Shown piece by piece: positions 22,584-34,274 of a stretch of DNA of 64,000 bases. Numbering within the stretch: position 1 is the stretch's first letter; every line of letters starts with the position of its first letter. The notes beneath the pieces are model-generated. The model saw only the letters and a list, made by a program, of their open reading frames with translations, ran no database searches and was not told the DNA's origin. Source of the DNA: Silene latifolia (Eukaryota > Streptophyta > Magnoliopsida > Caryophyllales > Caryophyllaceae); NCBI RefSeq assembly GCF_048544455.1, contig NC_133538.1, positions 20,407,969 through 20,471,968 on the forward strand. Direction: 5' to 3'. The translations under genes were made by a program, and so were the position numbers.

Positions 22584-24250
22584 TCAAGATAAAATAAAGA
22601 AAACAAAGAACGAATAGACAAACCTCAAGAGGGTAGGAGCCTCCAAAGTTTGGTAATCCTCCATCATATCATCATTGTCATCATTTTCCTCCATGAAAGT
22701 GGAATCATCTCCACTCCCATCTTCACGTCCTTGATCTTGCTCACTTTCCTCATCATCTTCATTAGCCTCTTCTTCTTCATCTACCTCTTCATCAACACCC
22801 TTATCATTAACATTCTCATCTTCGACATTCTCATCTTCACCCGGTCTTTTACCCCTAGATGTGCTTGGAAAGATAACTTCCCTATCCGCCCAACTAGGCA
22901 AAGGACATTATGGATCAAGTAGTCCTTGCCTAGCTAAATGAAGGAGGGGTGGATATTTGGCCAAGTATGTATCTACTCGATCATTATAAGCTTGTTTATG
23001 CATTTCTCTCATTAGTAGGGTGATGTAATCATTTCCCACTTCAACATCTTTGGGTTTGAACTCTTGATATTTGAATGGGTAGGGTGGTGTGACAATGAAG
23101 GAGGAGGGCTCTTCAATCTTGCCCCTTTGTTGACGGATTATGTACTCGGCGCCCTTGGAGAGTGGAAGAAGGTAGTTTGTTCGGTGGGCACTCAATCGGC
23201 ATATCTTGGAAGGCAAAGTGAAGGATGTAGCATCATTGGTTAGCCACCCATAGTTGGTGTCAAGAGAATTATGCTTGACCCACTTGTACTTGTTAATCAT
23301 GGCATCCATGTTAATGAGATGACCCTCTTTGATCACCACACATAGGTGTTATCCTTGTTGAAATTTGGATCAAAGTGCTTGGCCAAGAGAGTAACTAGAC
23401 CTCCATTTACAATATGAGCGGTGCCTTCCTTACCACAATCGACATTAAGCCATCTTTCCATCAAAAGCCTTAGAGCATTGTAGGGCTTAGTGAATTCCCT
23501 TCCTTCATTTAAGGCCGACTCAAGTAGAACACAATCGAGCTTGGTAAAGTGATTAGTGCCTTTTCTTTCTATTATAGTATTCCTGATGACCTTGTGCCAC
23601 ACTCTAATGCCCAGATGGTGGACTAATAGAGCGCGACAAGCATGAAAGCTCACAAATTTCTTCCCTGAAATTGCCTCCCAAAGAGGAGCGGGGTCATACT
23701 TTTCGGGCATCTTCTGATAATATGGTGTATCACTAAGGCCTAATATCTTACCCAAAACATCAAAGGTGATGCGCCTATTCACATTCGCAAGACGAAACTC
23801 GATGTATTCTCTAGTCTCTACCTTAGTCAATTTCAATGAACTTAAGAATTCCAAGGTAAGGGAGGGGTATGTCAATTCTCTTGTGGTGAACAATTTACCC
23901 AAACCCATGGCTTCAAAGAAGGCTTTTGTTTGTTCAAGGACACCCAATTTGTTCAAGGCATCTTCACAAATGAATTTGGTGGGCAAAATGGCTTTCTTAG
24001 CATACTTGGCAAATGTATCCCTATGGGAGTTGGAAATGAAAATTACCTCCGGATAGTTGGATAATTGAGCGATTTTCGGAGTTGTTGTTGTTGTTGTTGC
24101 TTCCAAGGGAGGATCTTGTTGTTGTTGAACTTCCAAGTTTGCATTAGAAACCACCATAGCCATTGAAGCTTTCCTTGCTTGAAGGCTTTGTTGCCTTTTC
24201 GAAAGTGTCTTTGCTTTGAGTGCCTTTGTTGCTCCTTTTGTTCTTGCCAT
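22584..24250 (-). pseudogene. Athila-type ORF1 of element A2 (one frameshift, one stop)
   Basis: Best copy of the extra ORF in this window. Starts MARTKGATKALKAKTLSKRQ, a basic N-terminus that could be a nuclear localisation or nucleic-acid-binding segment. The conserved core follows: NYPEVIFISNSHRDTF, CEDALNKLG, EAMGLGKLFTTRELTY, SLTLEFLSSLKL, LGKILGLSDTPYY, PLWEAISGKKF, and VNGGLVTLLAKHF near residue 285. A single-base frameshift near 23335 moves it to the frame that runs on to 22908. There a TAA interrupts and the same frame continues to 22584 through a long Glu/Asp tract. About 550 residues before decay. The family is known from Athila elements, with no established biochemical role. Confidence 0.85.
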
Positions 24251-25287
24251 TGTCGATTACACCAAGAAAAGATTGAGAATCTTCAATTTCTAATTATACC
24301 CAAATCGATTTAAGATGAAAGGATTTTTCTTTGTATTTCAAAAATCGACTCAAAGGTTGAAGATTTTGGTGCTTGAATCAATTATTATTGCAAAAGGAGT
24401 GATTAATTGTTGTTTTGAGGAAGTTTGAATTTGATTTTGTTGAATTTGGTTGAGGAAATCTTGTTTTTGGTGATGGAGAGGATGAGGGTTTTGGGGTTTT
24501 GGGGTTTATGGGTAGCGTTTGAATGAATGAATGAATGAAATGAATGTGGGATGGTGTATTAAAACACCCGAAAAATTCAGAACAGCAGGGGAAGACGAGC
24601 GGATTCCTGTCGGGACGCTCGGATTCTGCTCAATTGGCTTCAGGAAAACTCGCCTAAAGACGAGCGTCTTTCAAAGAAGACGAGCGGATTCTGAATGTGG
24701 GATGAGCGGCTTTCCTCAAAGACGAGCGGATTCTCTTACAAGAACTTTTCTTAATCTGCACTGGCAAAAAGACGAGCGTCTTTCTACAAAGACGAGCGGC
24801 GATTTGAGCAGCGTCTTCTCAGCTGGGACGCTCGGATTCTCTTACAGACCAGATTTTTGATTTTTGCAGCTCATTTAGACGGACGGATTCCTTTACAGAC
24901 GCTCGGATTCCTGTAAGACGAGCGGATTACCCTTTAAGCCGCTCTAATTCCTCCTGGTCTACCCGGATTCAGGTCCATCCGTGCACTTGCATATCCCGTG
25001 TCCTTTTCATTCTTCAAATCCCATGTTCTTCATTGTAGGGGCACTATAAAGGCATGAATAGCCTAGGCAATTGCTATCTCCACACTAAGTTAAAGCACTA
25101 CACATCAATAAAATCATTAGTCCCTCCCTCACTTCTCTCAAAAATGATGAATATCTTGATCAAGGCACAAAAATCCATAAATGACAAAAATGCAATGTAA
25201 GAATTAAAATGCAAGTTAGGGAGTTAGAAATATTTACAAATGGTGGTTTGGAGAGGACTCCACCAAACTCTCATCCTTAGTGAGATG
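24251..25287 (-). promoter_or_regulatory. Linker between gag-protease and ORF1 of A2, with dense motif cluster
   Basis: 1.04 kb where an autonomous element would carry RT, RNase H and integrase. No trace of those is seen. Instead 24594-24950 holds about twelve copies of the element motif in two forms, GACGAGCGGATTC and GACGCTCGGATTC. They lie some 340 bp upstream of the ORF1 ATG (24250). The TATA seen at the same place in A1 is degenerate here. Probably the ORF1 promoter region. Confidence 0.55.
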
Positions 25288-28094
25288 TCATGGGGGCATG
25301 GTCAAGGTGTTGTTAATGTTACTCAACACCTTGAAGAAGTAGTCAAAAGCTTGTTCATTATCATGATAAAGATCCTCAATAGATCTTTGCACTTGTTGTC
25401 CTTCATGTTGGTCTTGATCGATAGCATTACCAATGTAGGGATTAAAAATATCTTCAAACTCATCGTCCCAAAGACCACAAACTTCATCTACTTGGTCATT
25501 AAAAATCTCTTGAGTTGATAGAGACAACTCTCCTTCTTTCTTTATTTGGCCAATGAGGCCATCCTCTTCACTTGTCATGGGTGAGCTTTTCAAGCTCTCT
25601 TTGTTGCTATTCACTTGCTCTTTTGATGGAGCATCATCAACTTTCTTTTTCCATTGAAATTCCGACTTCTTCTTATCATCCTTCCGGTTATAATGATCAA
25701 CCATAAAACGTGGTTCATGCAAACGGGGAGCTCTCATGGTCTTGTCAAGATTGAAAGTTATGCTCTCATCTCCCACCTCTAGAGTGAGATCTCCATGCTT
25801 CACATCTATCACCGTACCCGCGGTGTGAAAGAAAGGTCTCCCTAGAATGATTGGAATATTGGAGTCTTCTTCCATGTCAACAATGACAAAGTCCACCGGG
25901 ATGAAAAATTTCCCAACTCTTACGGGAACATCTTCCTATATCCCTAATGGTGTTTTCGTCGATCTATCGGCCATTTGGAGTATGATATTGGTACATTTAA
26001 GTTCTCCCATCCCTAACCTTTTACTCACCGAATACGGCATAACACTCACGCTAGCCCCTAGATCACACAGGGCTTTGTTGATCGTTGTGTCGCCAATGGT
26101 ACACGGTATTGAGAAGCTTCCTGGATCTTTAAGTTTCAAAGGTGAACTCCCTTGAAGGATTTCACTACTCACCTTAGTGAAGGCGATAGTCTCAAGCTTC
26201 CGGATCGACTTCTTTTTCGTAAGGATGTCCTTCATGTACTTTGCATAGGCCGGCACGTGATTGATTAATTCCGTAAAAGGAATCGAGACTTCCAAATTCT
26301 TCACAATTTCCATAGATTTTCCAAGTTGGTCATCAAATTTGGGCTTAGCTTGACGACTTGGAAAAGAAAGTCTAATCACAATGGGTTCCTTCTCCTTGGC
26401 CTTGTCTTCACTTTTCTTTGAAACTTCTTCTTTTGATGGTTCTCCATCCTTGGAGTTTTGCACAACTTCTTCTTTGTCACTAGCTTCCACAACTTCATCC
26501 TCAACTTGCTTCTTTGGTGCTTCATACCTCGTACCACTCCTCAAGTGAATGGCAATAATCGTTTCATGTCTTGGGGGATTACTTTGAGGTGGTAATTGCC
26601 CCTTTTGTCTTTGAGAACTTGAAGATGCTAGTTGAGTCAATTGGGTTTCCAACATTTTGGTGTGGGCTAGGATGTTGTTGATGGTGATTTCCTTTGCTTG
26701 ACTATCCTTTTGCATTTGAGTGAAAAACTCTTGTTGATTCTTTTGCATTTGGAGGACCGCTTTTTGGACATCAAAACTTCGGTCATTTTGTTGATTGTAT
26801 GGAGTTTGGTTTTGGTAACTTTGGTTTTGGTTGTAAAAGGGTCTTTGATTTTGGTTTCTCATGGGAGGTGGGGTGGGGTTTTGAAAATTTTGGCTTTTGT
26901 ATGAGAGATTTGGGTGGAATTTGGTGTTTCCATTGTAATAATTTGAATAAGGAGTACCACTCTTGTATGCTTGAAAAGCATTCACTTGTTCATTTGTTCC
27001 CCTACATTCACTTTGGTCATATCCCAAAGTTCCACAATTCTCTCATATCCCGCTTGGGATTGATGAAGATGCCGTCATGGCATTAACATGTTGCTTTGGT
27101 GATTTTGAGGCTTCTTCAAGTCTAGCCATAGCTTTTTCGAACTTCAAATTGATGGTATCAATGTGAGCACTAAGTTGAGCACCCAATTGAGTAATAGAGT
27201 CCACTTCATGCTTTCCTCCTCTAGTAGCCTTGCGAGGTCTACTATATTGTGAATTATGGACCGCCATTTCCTCAATCTTGTTCCAAGTTTGATTATCGTC
27301 AACTTCGGTGAACATACCATTTGATCCCATGTTGAGAATGTTTCTTGAGTCTTCATAAAGACCATTCCAAAATTGTTGTACCAAGAACCACTCGCTAAGT
27401 CCATGATGAGGACATGAGCGACAAATTCCCTTGAATCGCTCACAATCTTCATACAAAGATTCTTCATCTCTTTGCTTAAAGCCCGTAATTTTAGCACTTA
27501 GCATGTTAGTCTTTTCGGTGGGTAGAACTTTTTGTAGAAAGCTAGAGCCAATTTCTTCCAAGAGTCAATTCCGAGAGTAGCCTTATCAAGGCCTTTCAAC
27601 CATTGTTTTGCGGTGCCAATTAGAGAAAAAGGAAATAAGACCCATCGAATTTGGTCTTGAGTTACACCGGTTTGAGAAATCGCATCACAATAGTCACAAA
27701 AAGTCTCCATGTGAGAGTGAGGGTCTTCACTAAGCATCCCCCCAAATTGGCTTCTTTCGACTAATTGGATAAATGCGGATTTGGCAATGAAATTTCCGGT
27801 TAAGTGTTGTGGTGTGGGAGTACCATTGGGTAGGTTCTCCTCGGTTGGTACGCAATGTGATGAAAATTTAGGCATTGTGGGTTGATTTTGTGTTGGATTT
27901 TGTGCTGAGTTCTCCTCACCTTCTCTTGCAAAAGGGCTGACGAACTCAATAGTGTTTGGTTGAATATCTACAACCTCACCAATACCTCTCAAAGTACCTC
28001 TAGCAAGTCTTCTATTATTTGTCAAAGTCCTTTCAATTTCGTGATAAAAGGGTAACAAGTTACCTTGTGATCTTCTAGACATGAAAAATATCAA
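25288..28094 (-). pseudogene. gag-protease of Athila-like element A2
   Basis: Structural polyprotein plus aspartic protease. The gag N-terminal region is 28094-27498 (SQGNLLPFYHEIERTLTNN; capsid block SRRSQ ... FCDYCDAISQTGVTQDQI, KQWLKGLDKATLGIDSWKKL). A frameshift near 27500 passes to the next frame (27561-27043, capsid end ERFKGICRSCPHHGLSEWFL). A stop at 27043 and one at 25936 lie in one frame, which otherwise runs on through an Asn/Gln/Pro-rich region to the protease active site ALCDLGASVSVMPYS near 26070. The C-terminal part has the typical NIPIILGRPFFHTAGTVIDV and an acidic tail. The frame then ends at 25288 with no RT sequence after it. About 935 residues. Confidence 0.9.
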
Positions 28095-28201
28095 ACAACT
28101 TGAAAATTATTAGAACAAACCTTGATGAGTTTTACTTACCCAAGGCAAAGAAAGACACAACTAATAACAATCTAAGAAAATCTAAATCAAGTTAACACCG
28201 T

Positions 28202-28218
28202 CCCCGGCAACGGCGCCA
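28202..28218 (-). other. Primer-binding site of A2, Asp-tRNA type
   Basis: Plus-strand CCCCGGCAACGGCGCCA. Its complement TGGCGCCGTTGCCGGGG is the PBS usual in Athila elements, matching the 3' end of tRNA-Asp. Four bases separate it from the 5' LTR at 28223. The 107 bp between PBS and gag (28095-28201) form a very short leader. Confidence 0.9.
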
Positions 28219-28222
28219 TTTT

Positions 28223-29993
28223 TGGTCGAGCCCTCTTGAGAGGTTTAGTTTTCGGTACTTGTCGTTAGGAGCACCTAGACCAAAACAATATTTATAACTC
28301 CACAAACAACTCTGCTATTAGTCAAGAGGTGAGTAAAGGTCGGATCCCGGTATTGAAGTGAGATTTTCAATTGCAAGTAGCGGTGTCAAGGGGTGTCACA
28401 ATTTGGGGTTGGAATAGAAGATCACTAAACTAAATATCAATGAAAGTAAAGAAGAAAGATGATTAAAAAGAGATGTAAACAATTGATAAAAGGCACTAGG
28501 GTGTCATGGGGTCATAGGGGATTCATGGGAATTGGTCATACAAACATATTCTCAAATTATAAGCAAGCAATTATTGTTGTGATGGATCGAGTTGGTTTAT
28601 ATGTTACAATCCTAGGAAAGTTTGGGTTCCGGAGCCGAATCGATTAGATTGTACAACACCTACAAGTCAACTTAATCTTCCTTACTCAACTATATGCATG
28701 GTCTAATGAGACTCGAGTTGGTTTATGTCATACAAGTCTCATTGAAAAGGTAGGTGATGGGTAAAAAATGCAAGGATTCGTAGGCTCGCATTTCATCAAA
28801 CATAACATGTGCATAAGTTGAGATCACAATAAGCAAGCAAATAAACTATGAAAACATATTAAATTAAGCATGAATAATCCCCCATGTTGGTTTCCCCTAA
28901 TTATCCATTAACCCTAGTTAAGGAAACTACTCATTCATTATCATGTTGAACATGCTAGCAAGGTTGTCAATCATACCAACAAAGTAAAACATGATGAATA
29001 AATGAAGATGATTAACAATAATTAAAAAGGGATTAAGAGAATTATACCTACTAATGATTCCAATAATAAAGCAAAGAATAATAGAAGTACTTGATTATTG
29101 ATTGGAAGGTTGTCAATCTCCCAATAATAACCCAAATAATCTTCAATTACCCAAAATGAAAGATGAACAAAAGAGAGATTAAGGAAATGAGATTTGTATT
29201 AAGACTTGATTAAAATTTTATTACAAGATTAAAGAGAGATTATAATGATATAAACTACACTAAAGATTGATAAGAAGAACATCATTATCTAATTAGACTA
29301 ATGGGGTATTTATAGTGGGGATTAGGTACACAAATTAGGGTTTACTAAGGGCTTAAATGACGATTAAGTCCTTGAGGAATTGCTCCTCTCAGAAAAATAT
29401 GCGAGTCTCCTTGTTGCTAGTCTTTCCGAGGTATGCGCATCCTTCATAGAACAAGAAGAAAACCGAATAGCTGTAACACAATCAGTGCATCGAGGGCACG
29501 AGACGAGCGGATTGTCTGGCTTTTGGACGTGCGGATTCAATGGCTGGACGGGCGGATTGTGGGTCTTTTGGGCGAACGTCCCTCTGAAGAAGACGCTCGG
29601 ATTCCTTGTCTTGGACGGGCGTCCAGGGGGCAATCCGCTCGGATTCTGAGTCAGCTTCTTCCCTTCTTCTTTTCTTCCTTCTTCTTCATATAATCCTTGG
29701 GGATTTCATCGGAGATGCAAGGATATTTTCTCATCATTACCCAACTACAACAATATGTACAAAGGCATTCTAGTCTTGTCTTCTCTTTGATGCTTGGTCA
29801 TTGAATTCAATCAATTTAGCTTCATTTTGCCATGAAAATGCAAGGTTTGCACTCCTTTCCTACCAAGGGATCAAAACCTCAAAGAATATGCAAAACAAAG
29901 GACTAAAGACAATAAATGACCTAAATATGCACTAAAAAGCATGGGAACAAGGCTAATTCGGGGACTAAATACGCTCAAATAATGGTCACATCA
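28223..29993 (-). repeat. 5' LTR of Athila-like element A2
   Basis: 1771 bp, TGGTCGAGCCC at the left, ...GGTCACATCA at the right, PBS adjacent on the left. TATA-like TATAAATA at 29307-29314 (minus). Highly similar to 19006-20684. At 29993/29994 it abuts Tat-element pol sequence, the insertion point. Confidence 0.9.
29501..29647. promoter_or_regulatory. GACGAGCG-type motif cluster in the A2 5' LTR
   Basis: Degenerate copies of GACGAGCGGATT, GACGCTCGGATT and AATCCGCTCGGATT upstream (minus sense) of the LTR TATA-like box at 29307-29314. Equivalent to 20195-20338. Confidence 0.7.
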
Positions 29994-32900
29994 CCTATGT
30001 TCAAAGAGGGTAGTGAAGAAGAATCTGAATCTGAGTCTGAGTCGGAGTTAGAGTCTGTCATAGCTCCCAACACTCCTGATGTCCCGGTCAAGGTCCCCTT
30101 CCTGCTATTTTATCACAAAGTCGTGGCTGATTCAGAGGCTGAGTCTACTAGGATTACCCCCACACCCATGAAAGGTGACAACCTGGAGCCTGTTCCAGGC
30201 GCCACCTCCTCTGCTGTGTCGCCTCTGACCGACCATGAGATGTCTGTCCTCTCCGAGCTTTTCGCTCGTGTCAACTTAATAAACGCTAAGTTTGCTTACG
30301 ACTCGTCTCAATTTAACTACAATGCAATTGTGAATGACTATGAGAAATTTGACTTGAGTGACTACCCACCTCACTTAGCCAAAGAACTTGACAAACGGGA
30401 AACCAGAACCCCTGTCATTGAGGAGACCGAACCTATTAACGTAGGAACCAACAATACACATCAAGAACTTAGGATAGGGACAACCCTGGACCCCTCAGAA
30501 AGACAATAGTTCATTGACCTCCTCCACGAATACAAGGACGTATTCGCCTGGTCCTACAGAGATATGCCTGGGATTGACAGGGAAATTGCAGAGCACCGGA
30601 TACCCATTAAGCCCGGAGCTAAACCTGTAAAGCAGAAGCTGTGTCGAATGCGTCCTGAATGGGCCCTGATAATCAAGGAAGAAGTGGATAAATAGTTCAA
30701 GGCTGGTTTCATCAAATTGTCTGAATACTCTGACTGGGTGGCCAACATTGTGCCTGTACCGAAGAAAGACGGAAGAATTCGGGTTTGCGTCGACTTCAGG
30801 GATCTGAACAAGGCGAGTCCAAAGGACGACTTCCCTTTGCCATATGTTTACATTCTGGTGGACAATACTGCCAAGCACGCCCTCCTATCATTCATGGACA
30901 GGTATGCTGGGTACAACTAGATTAAAATGGCTGAGGAAGAAATACACAAGACTGCATTCACTACGCAGTGGGGTACATATTGCTACACGGTCATGCCTTT
31001 TGGTCTCATCAACGCCGGCGCAACCTATCAAAGAACCGCTTTCACTCTCCTACATGATATGATGCACAAGAAGGTAGAGGTATATGTCGATGACATGATC
31101 GTCAAGTCAAGAGAACGGGAGGGCCACATCGGTGCCCTTCGGAAATTCTTCGCTCCTCTGCATAAATATAACATGAGACTAAATCCTTAGAAGTGTGCAT
31201 TCGGGGTCACCTCCGGAAAACTCTTGGGATATGTCGTTAGCAAAAGAGGCATTGAGATTGATCCAACCAAAATCAAAGCCCTCCAACAAATGCCACGGCC
31301 TAAGAACGAGAAGGAGATTCGGGGAATTCACGGTCAGGTCCAATACATCAGCCGCTTCATTGCCAAGCTCACCATAATTTGTGAACCAATATTCAAGAAG
31401 CTTCGCGCCTCCGATCACACCGATTGGGACAACGACTGTCAAAAAGCCTTCGACGGGATAAAGGAAATCCTATCCAAGCCTCCCGTCCTCATGCCACCTC
31501 AACTGGGGATTCCCTTATCCCTGTACCTGACAGTTACCGACACAGCCATGGGAGCAATGCTAGCACAAACAGTCGATGGCGAAGAACGAGCCATCTACTA
31601 CATCAGCAAAAAGTACATTGAGTACGAGACAAGGTACACCTAACTGGAAAAGACATGCCTTGCCCTAGTATGGTCAACAAAAAAGTTGCGGCATTAAATG
31701 TTTAGCTACACGGTCCACATCTACTCCAAGATGGACCCGGTCAAATACATCTTCGAGAAACCCGTACTAAACGGAAGGCTGTCTAGGTGGACACTCATTC
31801 TGTCCGAGTTTGATCTCAAGTTTGTACCCCTCAAGGTTATCAAGGGAAGGCCAGTCGCCGATTTCCTAGCAGAAAATCCCTCAACGAGGATCCAACGACC
31901 GACACATGGTCACTTCCTGACGAAGACATCCTTTGTGCCGACTCCGACGCATGGGACCTATACTTCGACGGTGCATCTAATCGGAGAGGCTTCGGGGTAG
32001 GAATCCTTCTAATATCACCAGAGGGAGAACATGTTCCGATCTCAGTCAAGCTAGACTTCGCCGTCACCAACAATGCCGCTGAATATGAAGCATGCCTCAT
32101 CGGCCTACAAGCAGCAATCACACATGGCATCAAGAGACTGAGGGTCCACGGTGATTCCTCGCTCATCATCAATCAGGTGCCGGATCATGGAAAATCCGAA
32201 GTGACAGCTTAGCTCCCTACCGAGCAAATATCAATTAAGAGGCCGAGTTCTTCAACCAATTTGACTAATTCCATATGCAGCGAGAGGAAAATCAATTTGC
32301 TGATGCCCTTGCAAAACTTGCCGCGCTCGTCAACATACCTGACGACATGACATCGATGCCCCTATATGTCGAGAGAATGAGCGAGCCAGCTCACATTTGT
32401 GCCATCAACAACGACGAGGAAAACCATGTCGAACCTTGGTACCAAGCCATCCTCAACTACAAAACCAAAAACAAATTCCCTCCTAACTCTGACCCAAGAG
32501 GACAAAGAGCCATCCGTTTACTTGCATCACAATTCGTGATAAACCAAAATCAACTATACAAAAGAACACCCCAAGGGAGAGGTCCACGACGTAGAATGTG
32601 GCCCTCATATGAGCGCAATGATGCTTACCCGAAAAATTATGCGGCTAGGTTACTACTGGATCACCATGGAAGCCGATTGCCGTAACTACGTCAAACATTG
32701 CCACAATTGCCAAATCTTCGCCAACATACAACACATACCATCATCCCTTTTATACACCATGACATCACCCTGGCCTTTCTCGACCTGGGGCATCGACATC
32801 ATCGAGAAAGTTAACCCGGTAGGCACCAAGGGGCATTGTTTAGTCCTCGTCGCCATCGAATATTTCTCCAAATGGGTAGAAGCGCAGTCATATGCGGTTT

Positions 32901-33637
32901 TGACCGCCAAAGAAGTGGCCAAATTCAACCAAAACAAGATCATCTGCAGATATGGGGTACCCCATGAAATCATCAGCGATCGAGGCTCTCACTTCCGGGC
33001 AGAAACTCAGGCCTTGCTGGACAAATACAAGATCAAACGACATCGATCATCCCCTTATCGTCCCCAAACTAACGGAGCAGTGGAGGTAACTAACAAAACT
33101 CTTATCACCATTATCAAGAAAATGTAAGACAACTACTGCGATTGGCTGAGCAAACTCCCATTAGCACTCTGGGGATACCGAACCTCCATTCGAACACCGA
33201 CAGGCGCCACACCCTTCTACCTAGCATACGGCTTGGAGGCGGTTCAACCGGTAGAGTTAGAGGTCCCTTCTCTACGTATCCTGTTAGGGAGTCAAGTCCC
33301 TGAGGCGGAATGGACCCGTCAAAGGTACGACCAACTCACTCTTCTAGACGAGCGACGACTTCACGCCTTGCACAACGTCCAGCTATACCAACGACGTATA
33401 CAACGGGCATTCAACAAGAAGGTCAAACCCAGGAACATTAAGGAGGGCGACTTGGTCCTCAAGTCGGTCCAAGCACCGCTACCCGTCGATCCGAGGGGAA
33501 AATTCAAACCCAACTGGGCCGGGCCATACCTGGTCAATAAAATACTTTTGGGGGACACAGTGAGACTGAGTGACCTAGACGGGGAGGATTTTTCAAAACC
33601 GACAAACCTAAACCAACTCAAGAAATACTACCCTTGA
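29994..33637 (+). pseudogene. Tat-like Ty3/gypsy pol (RT, RNase H, second RNase H, integrase), decayed
   Basis: An acidic pre-RT region (29994-30509, Glu/Ser-rich) is followed by reverse transcriptase (about 30540-31190: DWVANIVPVPKKDGRIRVCV, DFRDLNKASPKDDFPLP, VMPFGLINAGATYQR, active site YVDD at 31082-31093). RNase H runs about 31420-31830 (LGYVVSKRGIEIDPTKIKAL precedes it). A second RNase H follows about 31950-32330 (WDLYFDGASNRRG, NNAAEYEACLIGLQ, ENQFADALAKLAAL), the extra RNase H characteristic of Tat/Ogre elements. Integrase runs about 32640-33637, with HCHNC zinc-binding residues near 32700, catalytic Asp at 32795 and 32978 and Glu at 33083, about 35 residues apart. At least eight stops and one or more frameshifts (for example near 31880) interrupt it. 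Gag and protease lie outside or were lost at the A2 junction. Confidence 0.95.
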
Positions 33638-34274
33638 ACCATAGCAACCAACGACCTCAGCCTAGTTTTACAACTAGCGTTCACTTTAACCCTTTTTCAA
33701 GTCAAGTTCCTCAACGCGTTCTGATTTGAAATTGCATGTTTTATCGAGTCTAAGTTACGGCACCTTGCCCGTTTTGAATGTCCTTTGATATGTCAAAGGC
33801 ACATCCATTTGCACTAAAACAAATTCACAAAAACACCCTGAACTACGAACATGGTTTGATTTCACCTCTTCAGGTGGATACGTAGGCAGTCCCTCTTATG
33901 TATGAGGGATACAACCACAAAACCCAATCAAATTTACAGAACATTTCGAACTACGAGCATGGTTTGATTTCACCTCTTCAGGTGGATACTTAGGCAGTCA
34001 TTTACTACACAGGAAGGATACAACCATCCCCACAACCATAAATAACCATCCCCATAATAAAAAAAAACCCACATACAAAAAAAACATCCCCATCAACACA
34101 AGAGAAAAGGAAACAACGTTCCCTTTTCCCCACAAAAAATACAAAAATAAGCCTTTCTCCCTTAATCCCAAAAATCCCACTTTCCCAAGTGCAAACGCTT
34201 AGGACAATTCAAATCGAACTGCCTTTACAAAATGGATGGAAGAAACAAGCGTTCACAATTTTTGACACAAGTAA
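33638..34274 (+). other. Start of the Tat 3' region with a duplicated motif
   Basis: Noncoding. Two diverged copies of a block of about 85 bp (33851-33915 and 33947-34025) share GAACTACGANCATGGTTTGA followed by CACCTCTTCAGGTGGATAC. This short repeat is a recurrent feature downstream of pol in Tat/Ogre-like elements. It contains the small inverted repeat CACCTctTCAGGTG. Interrupted at 34275 by the copia element. Confidence 0.6.

Noticed and set aside
22650-22922. Hydrophobic ORF resembling a membrane protein
   Set aside because: It is the antisense of the Asp/Glu-rich tail of ORF1: acidic codons read backwards as Ile, Phe and Leu.
15014-29700. An envelope gene making the Athila elements retrovirus-like
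   Set aside because: The extra ORF here is of the ORF1 type with no signal peptide or transmembrane segment visible; no envelope feature is supported.
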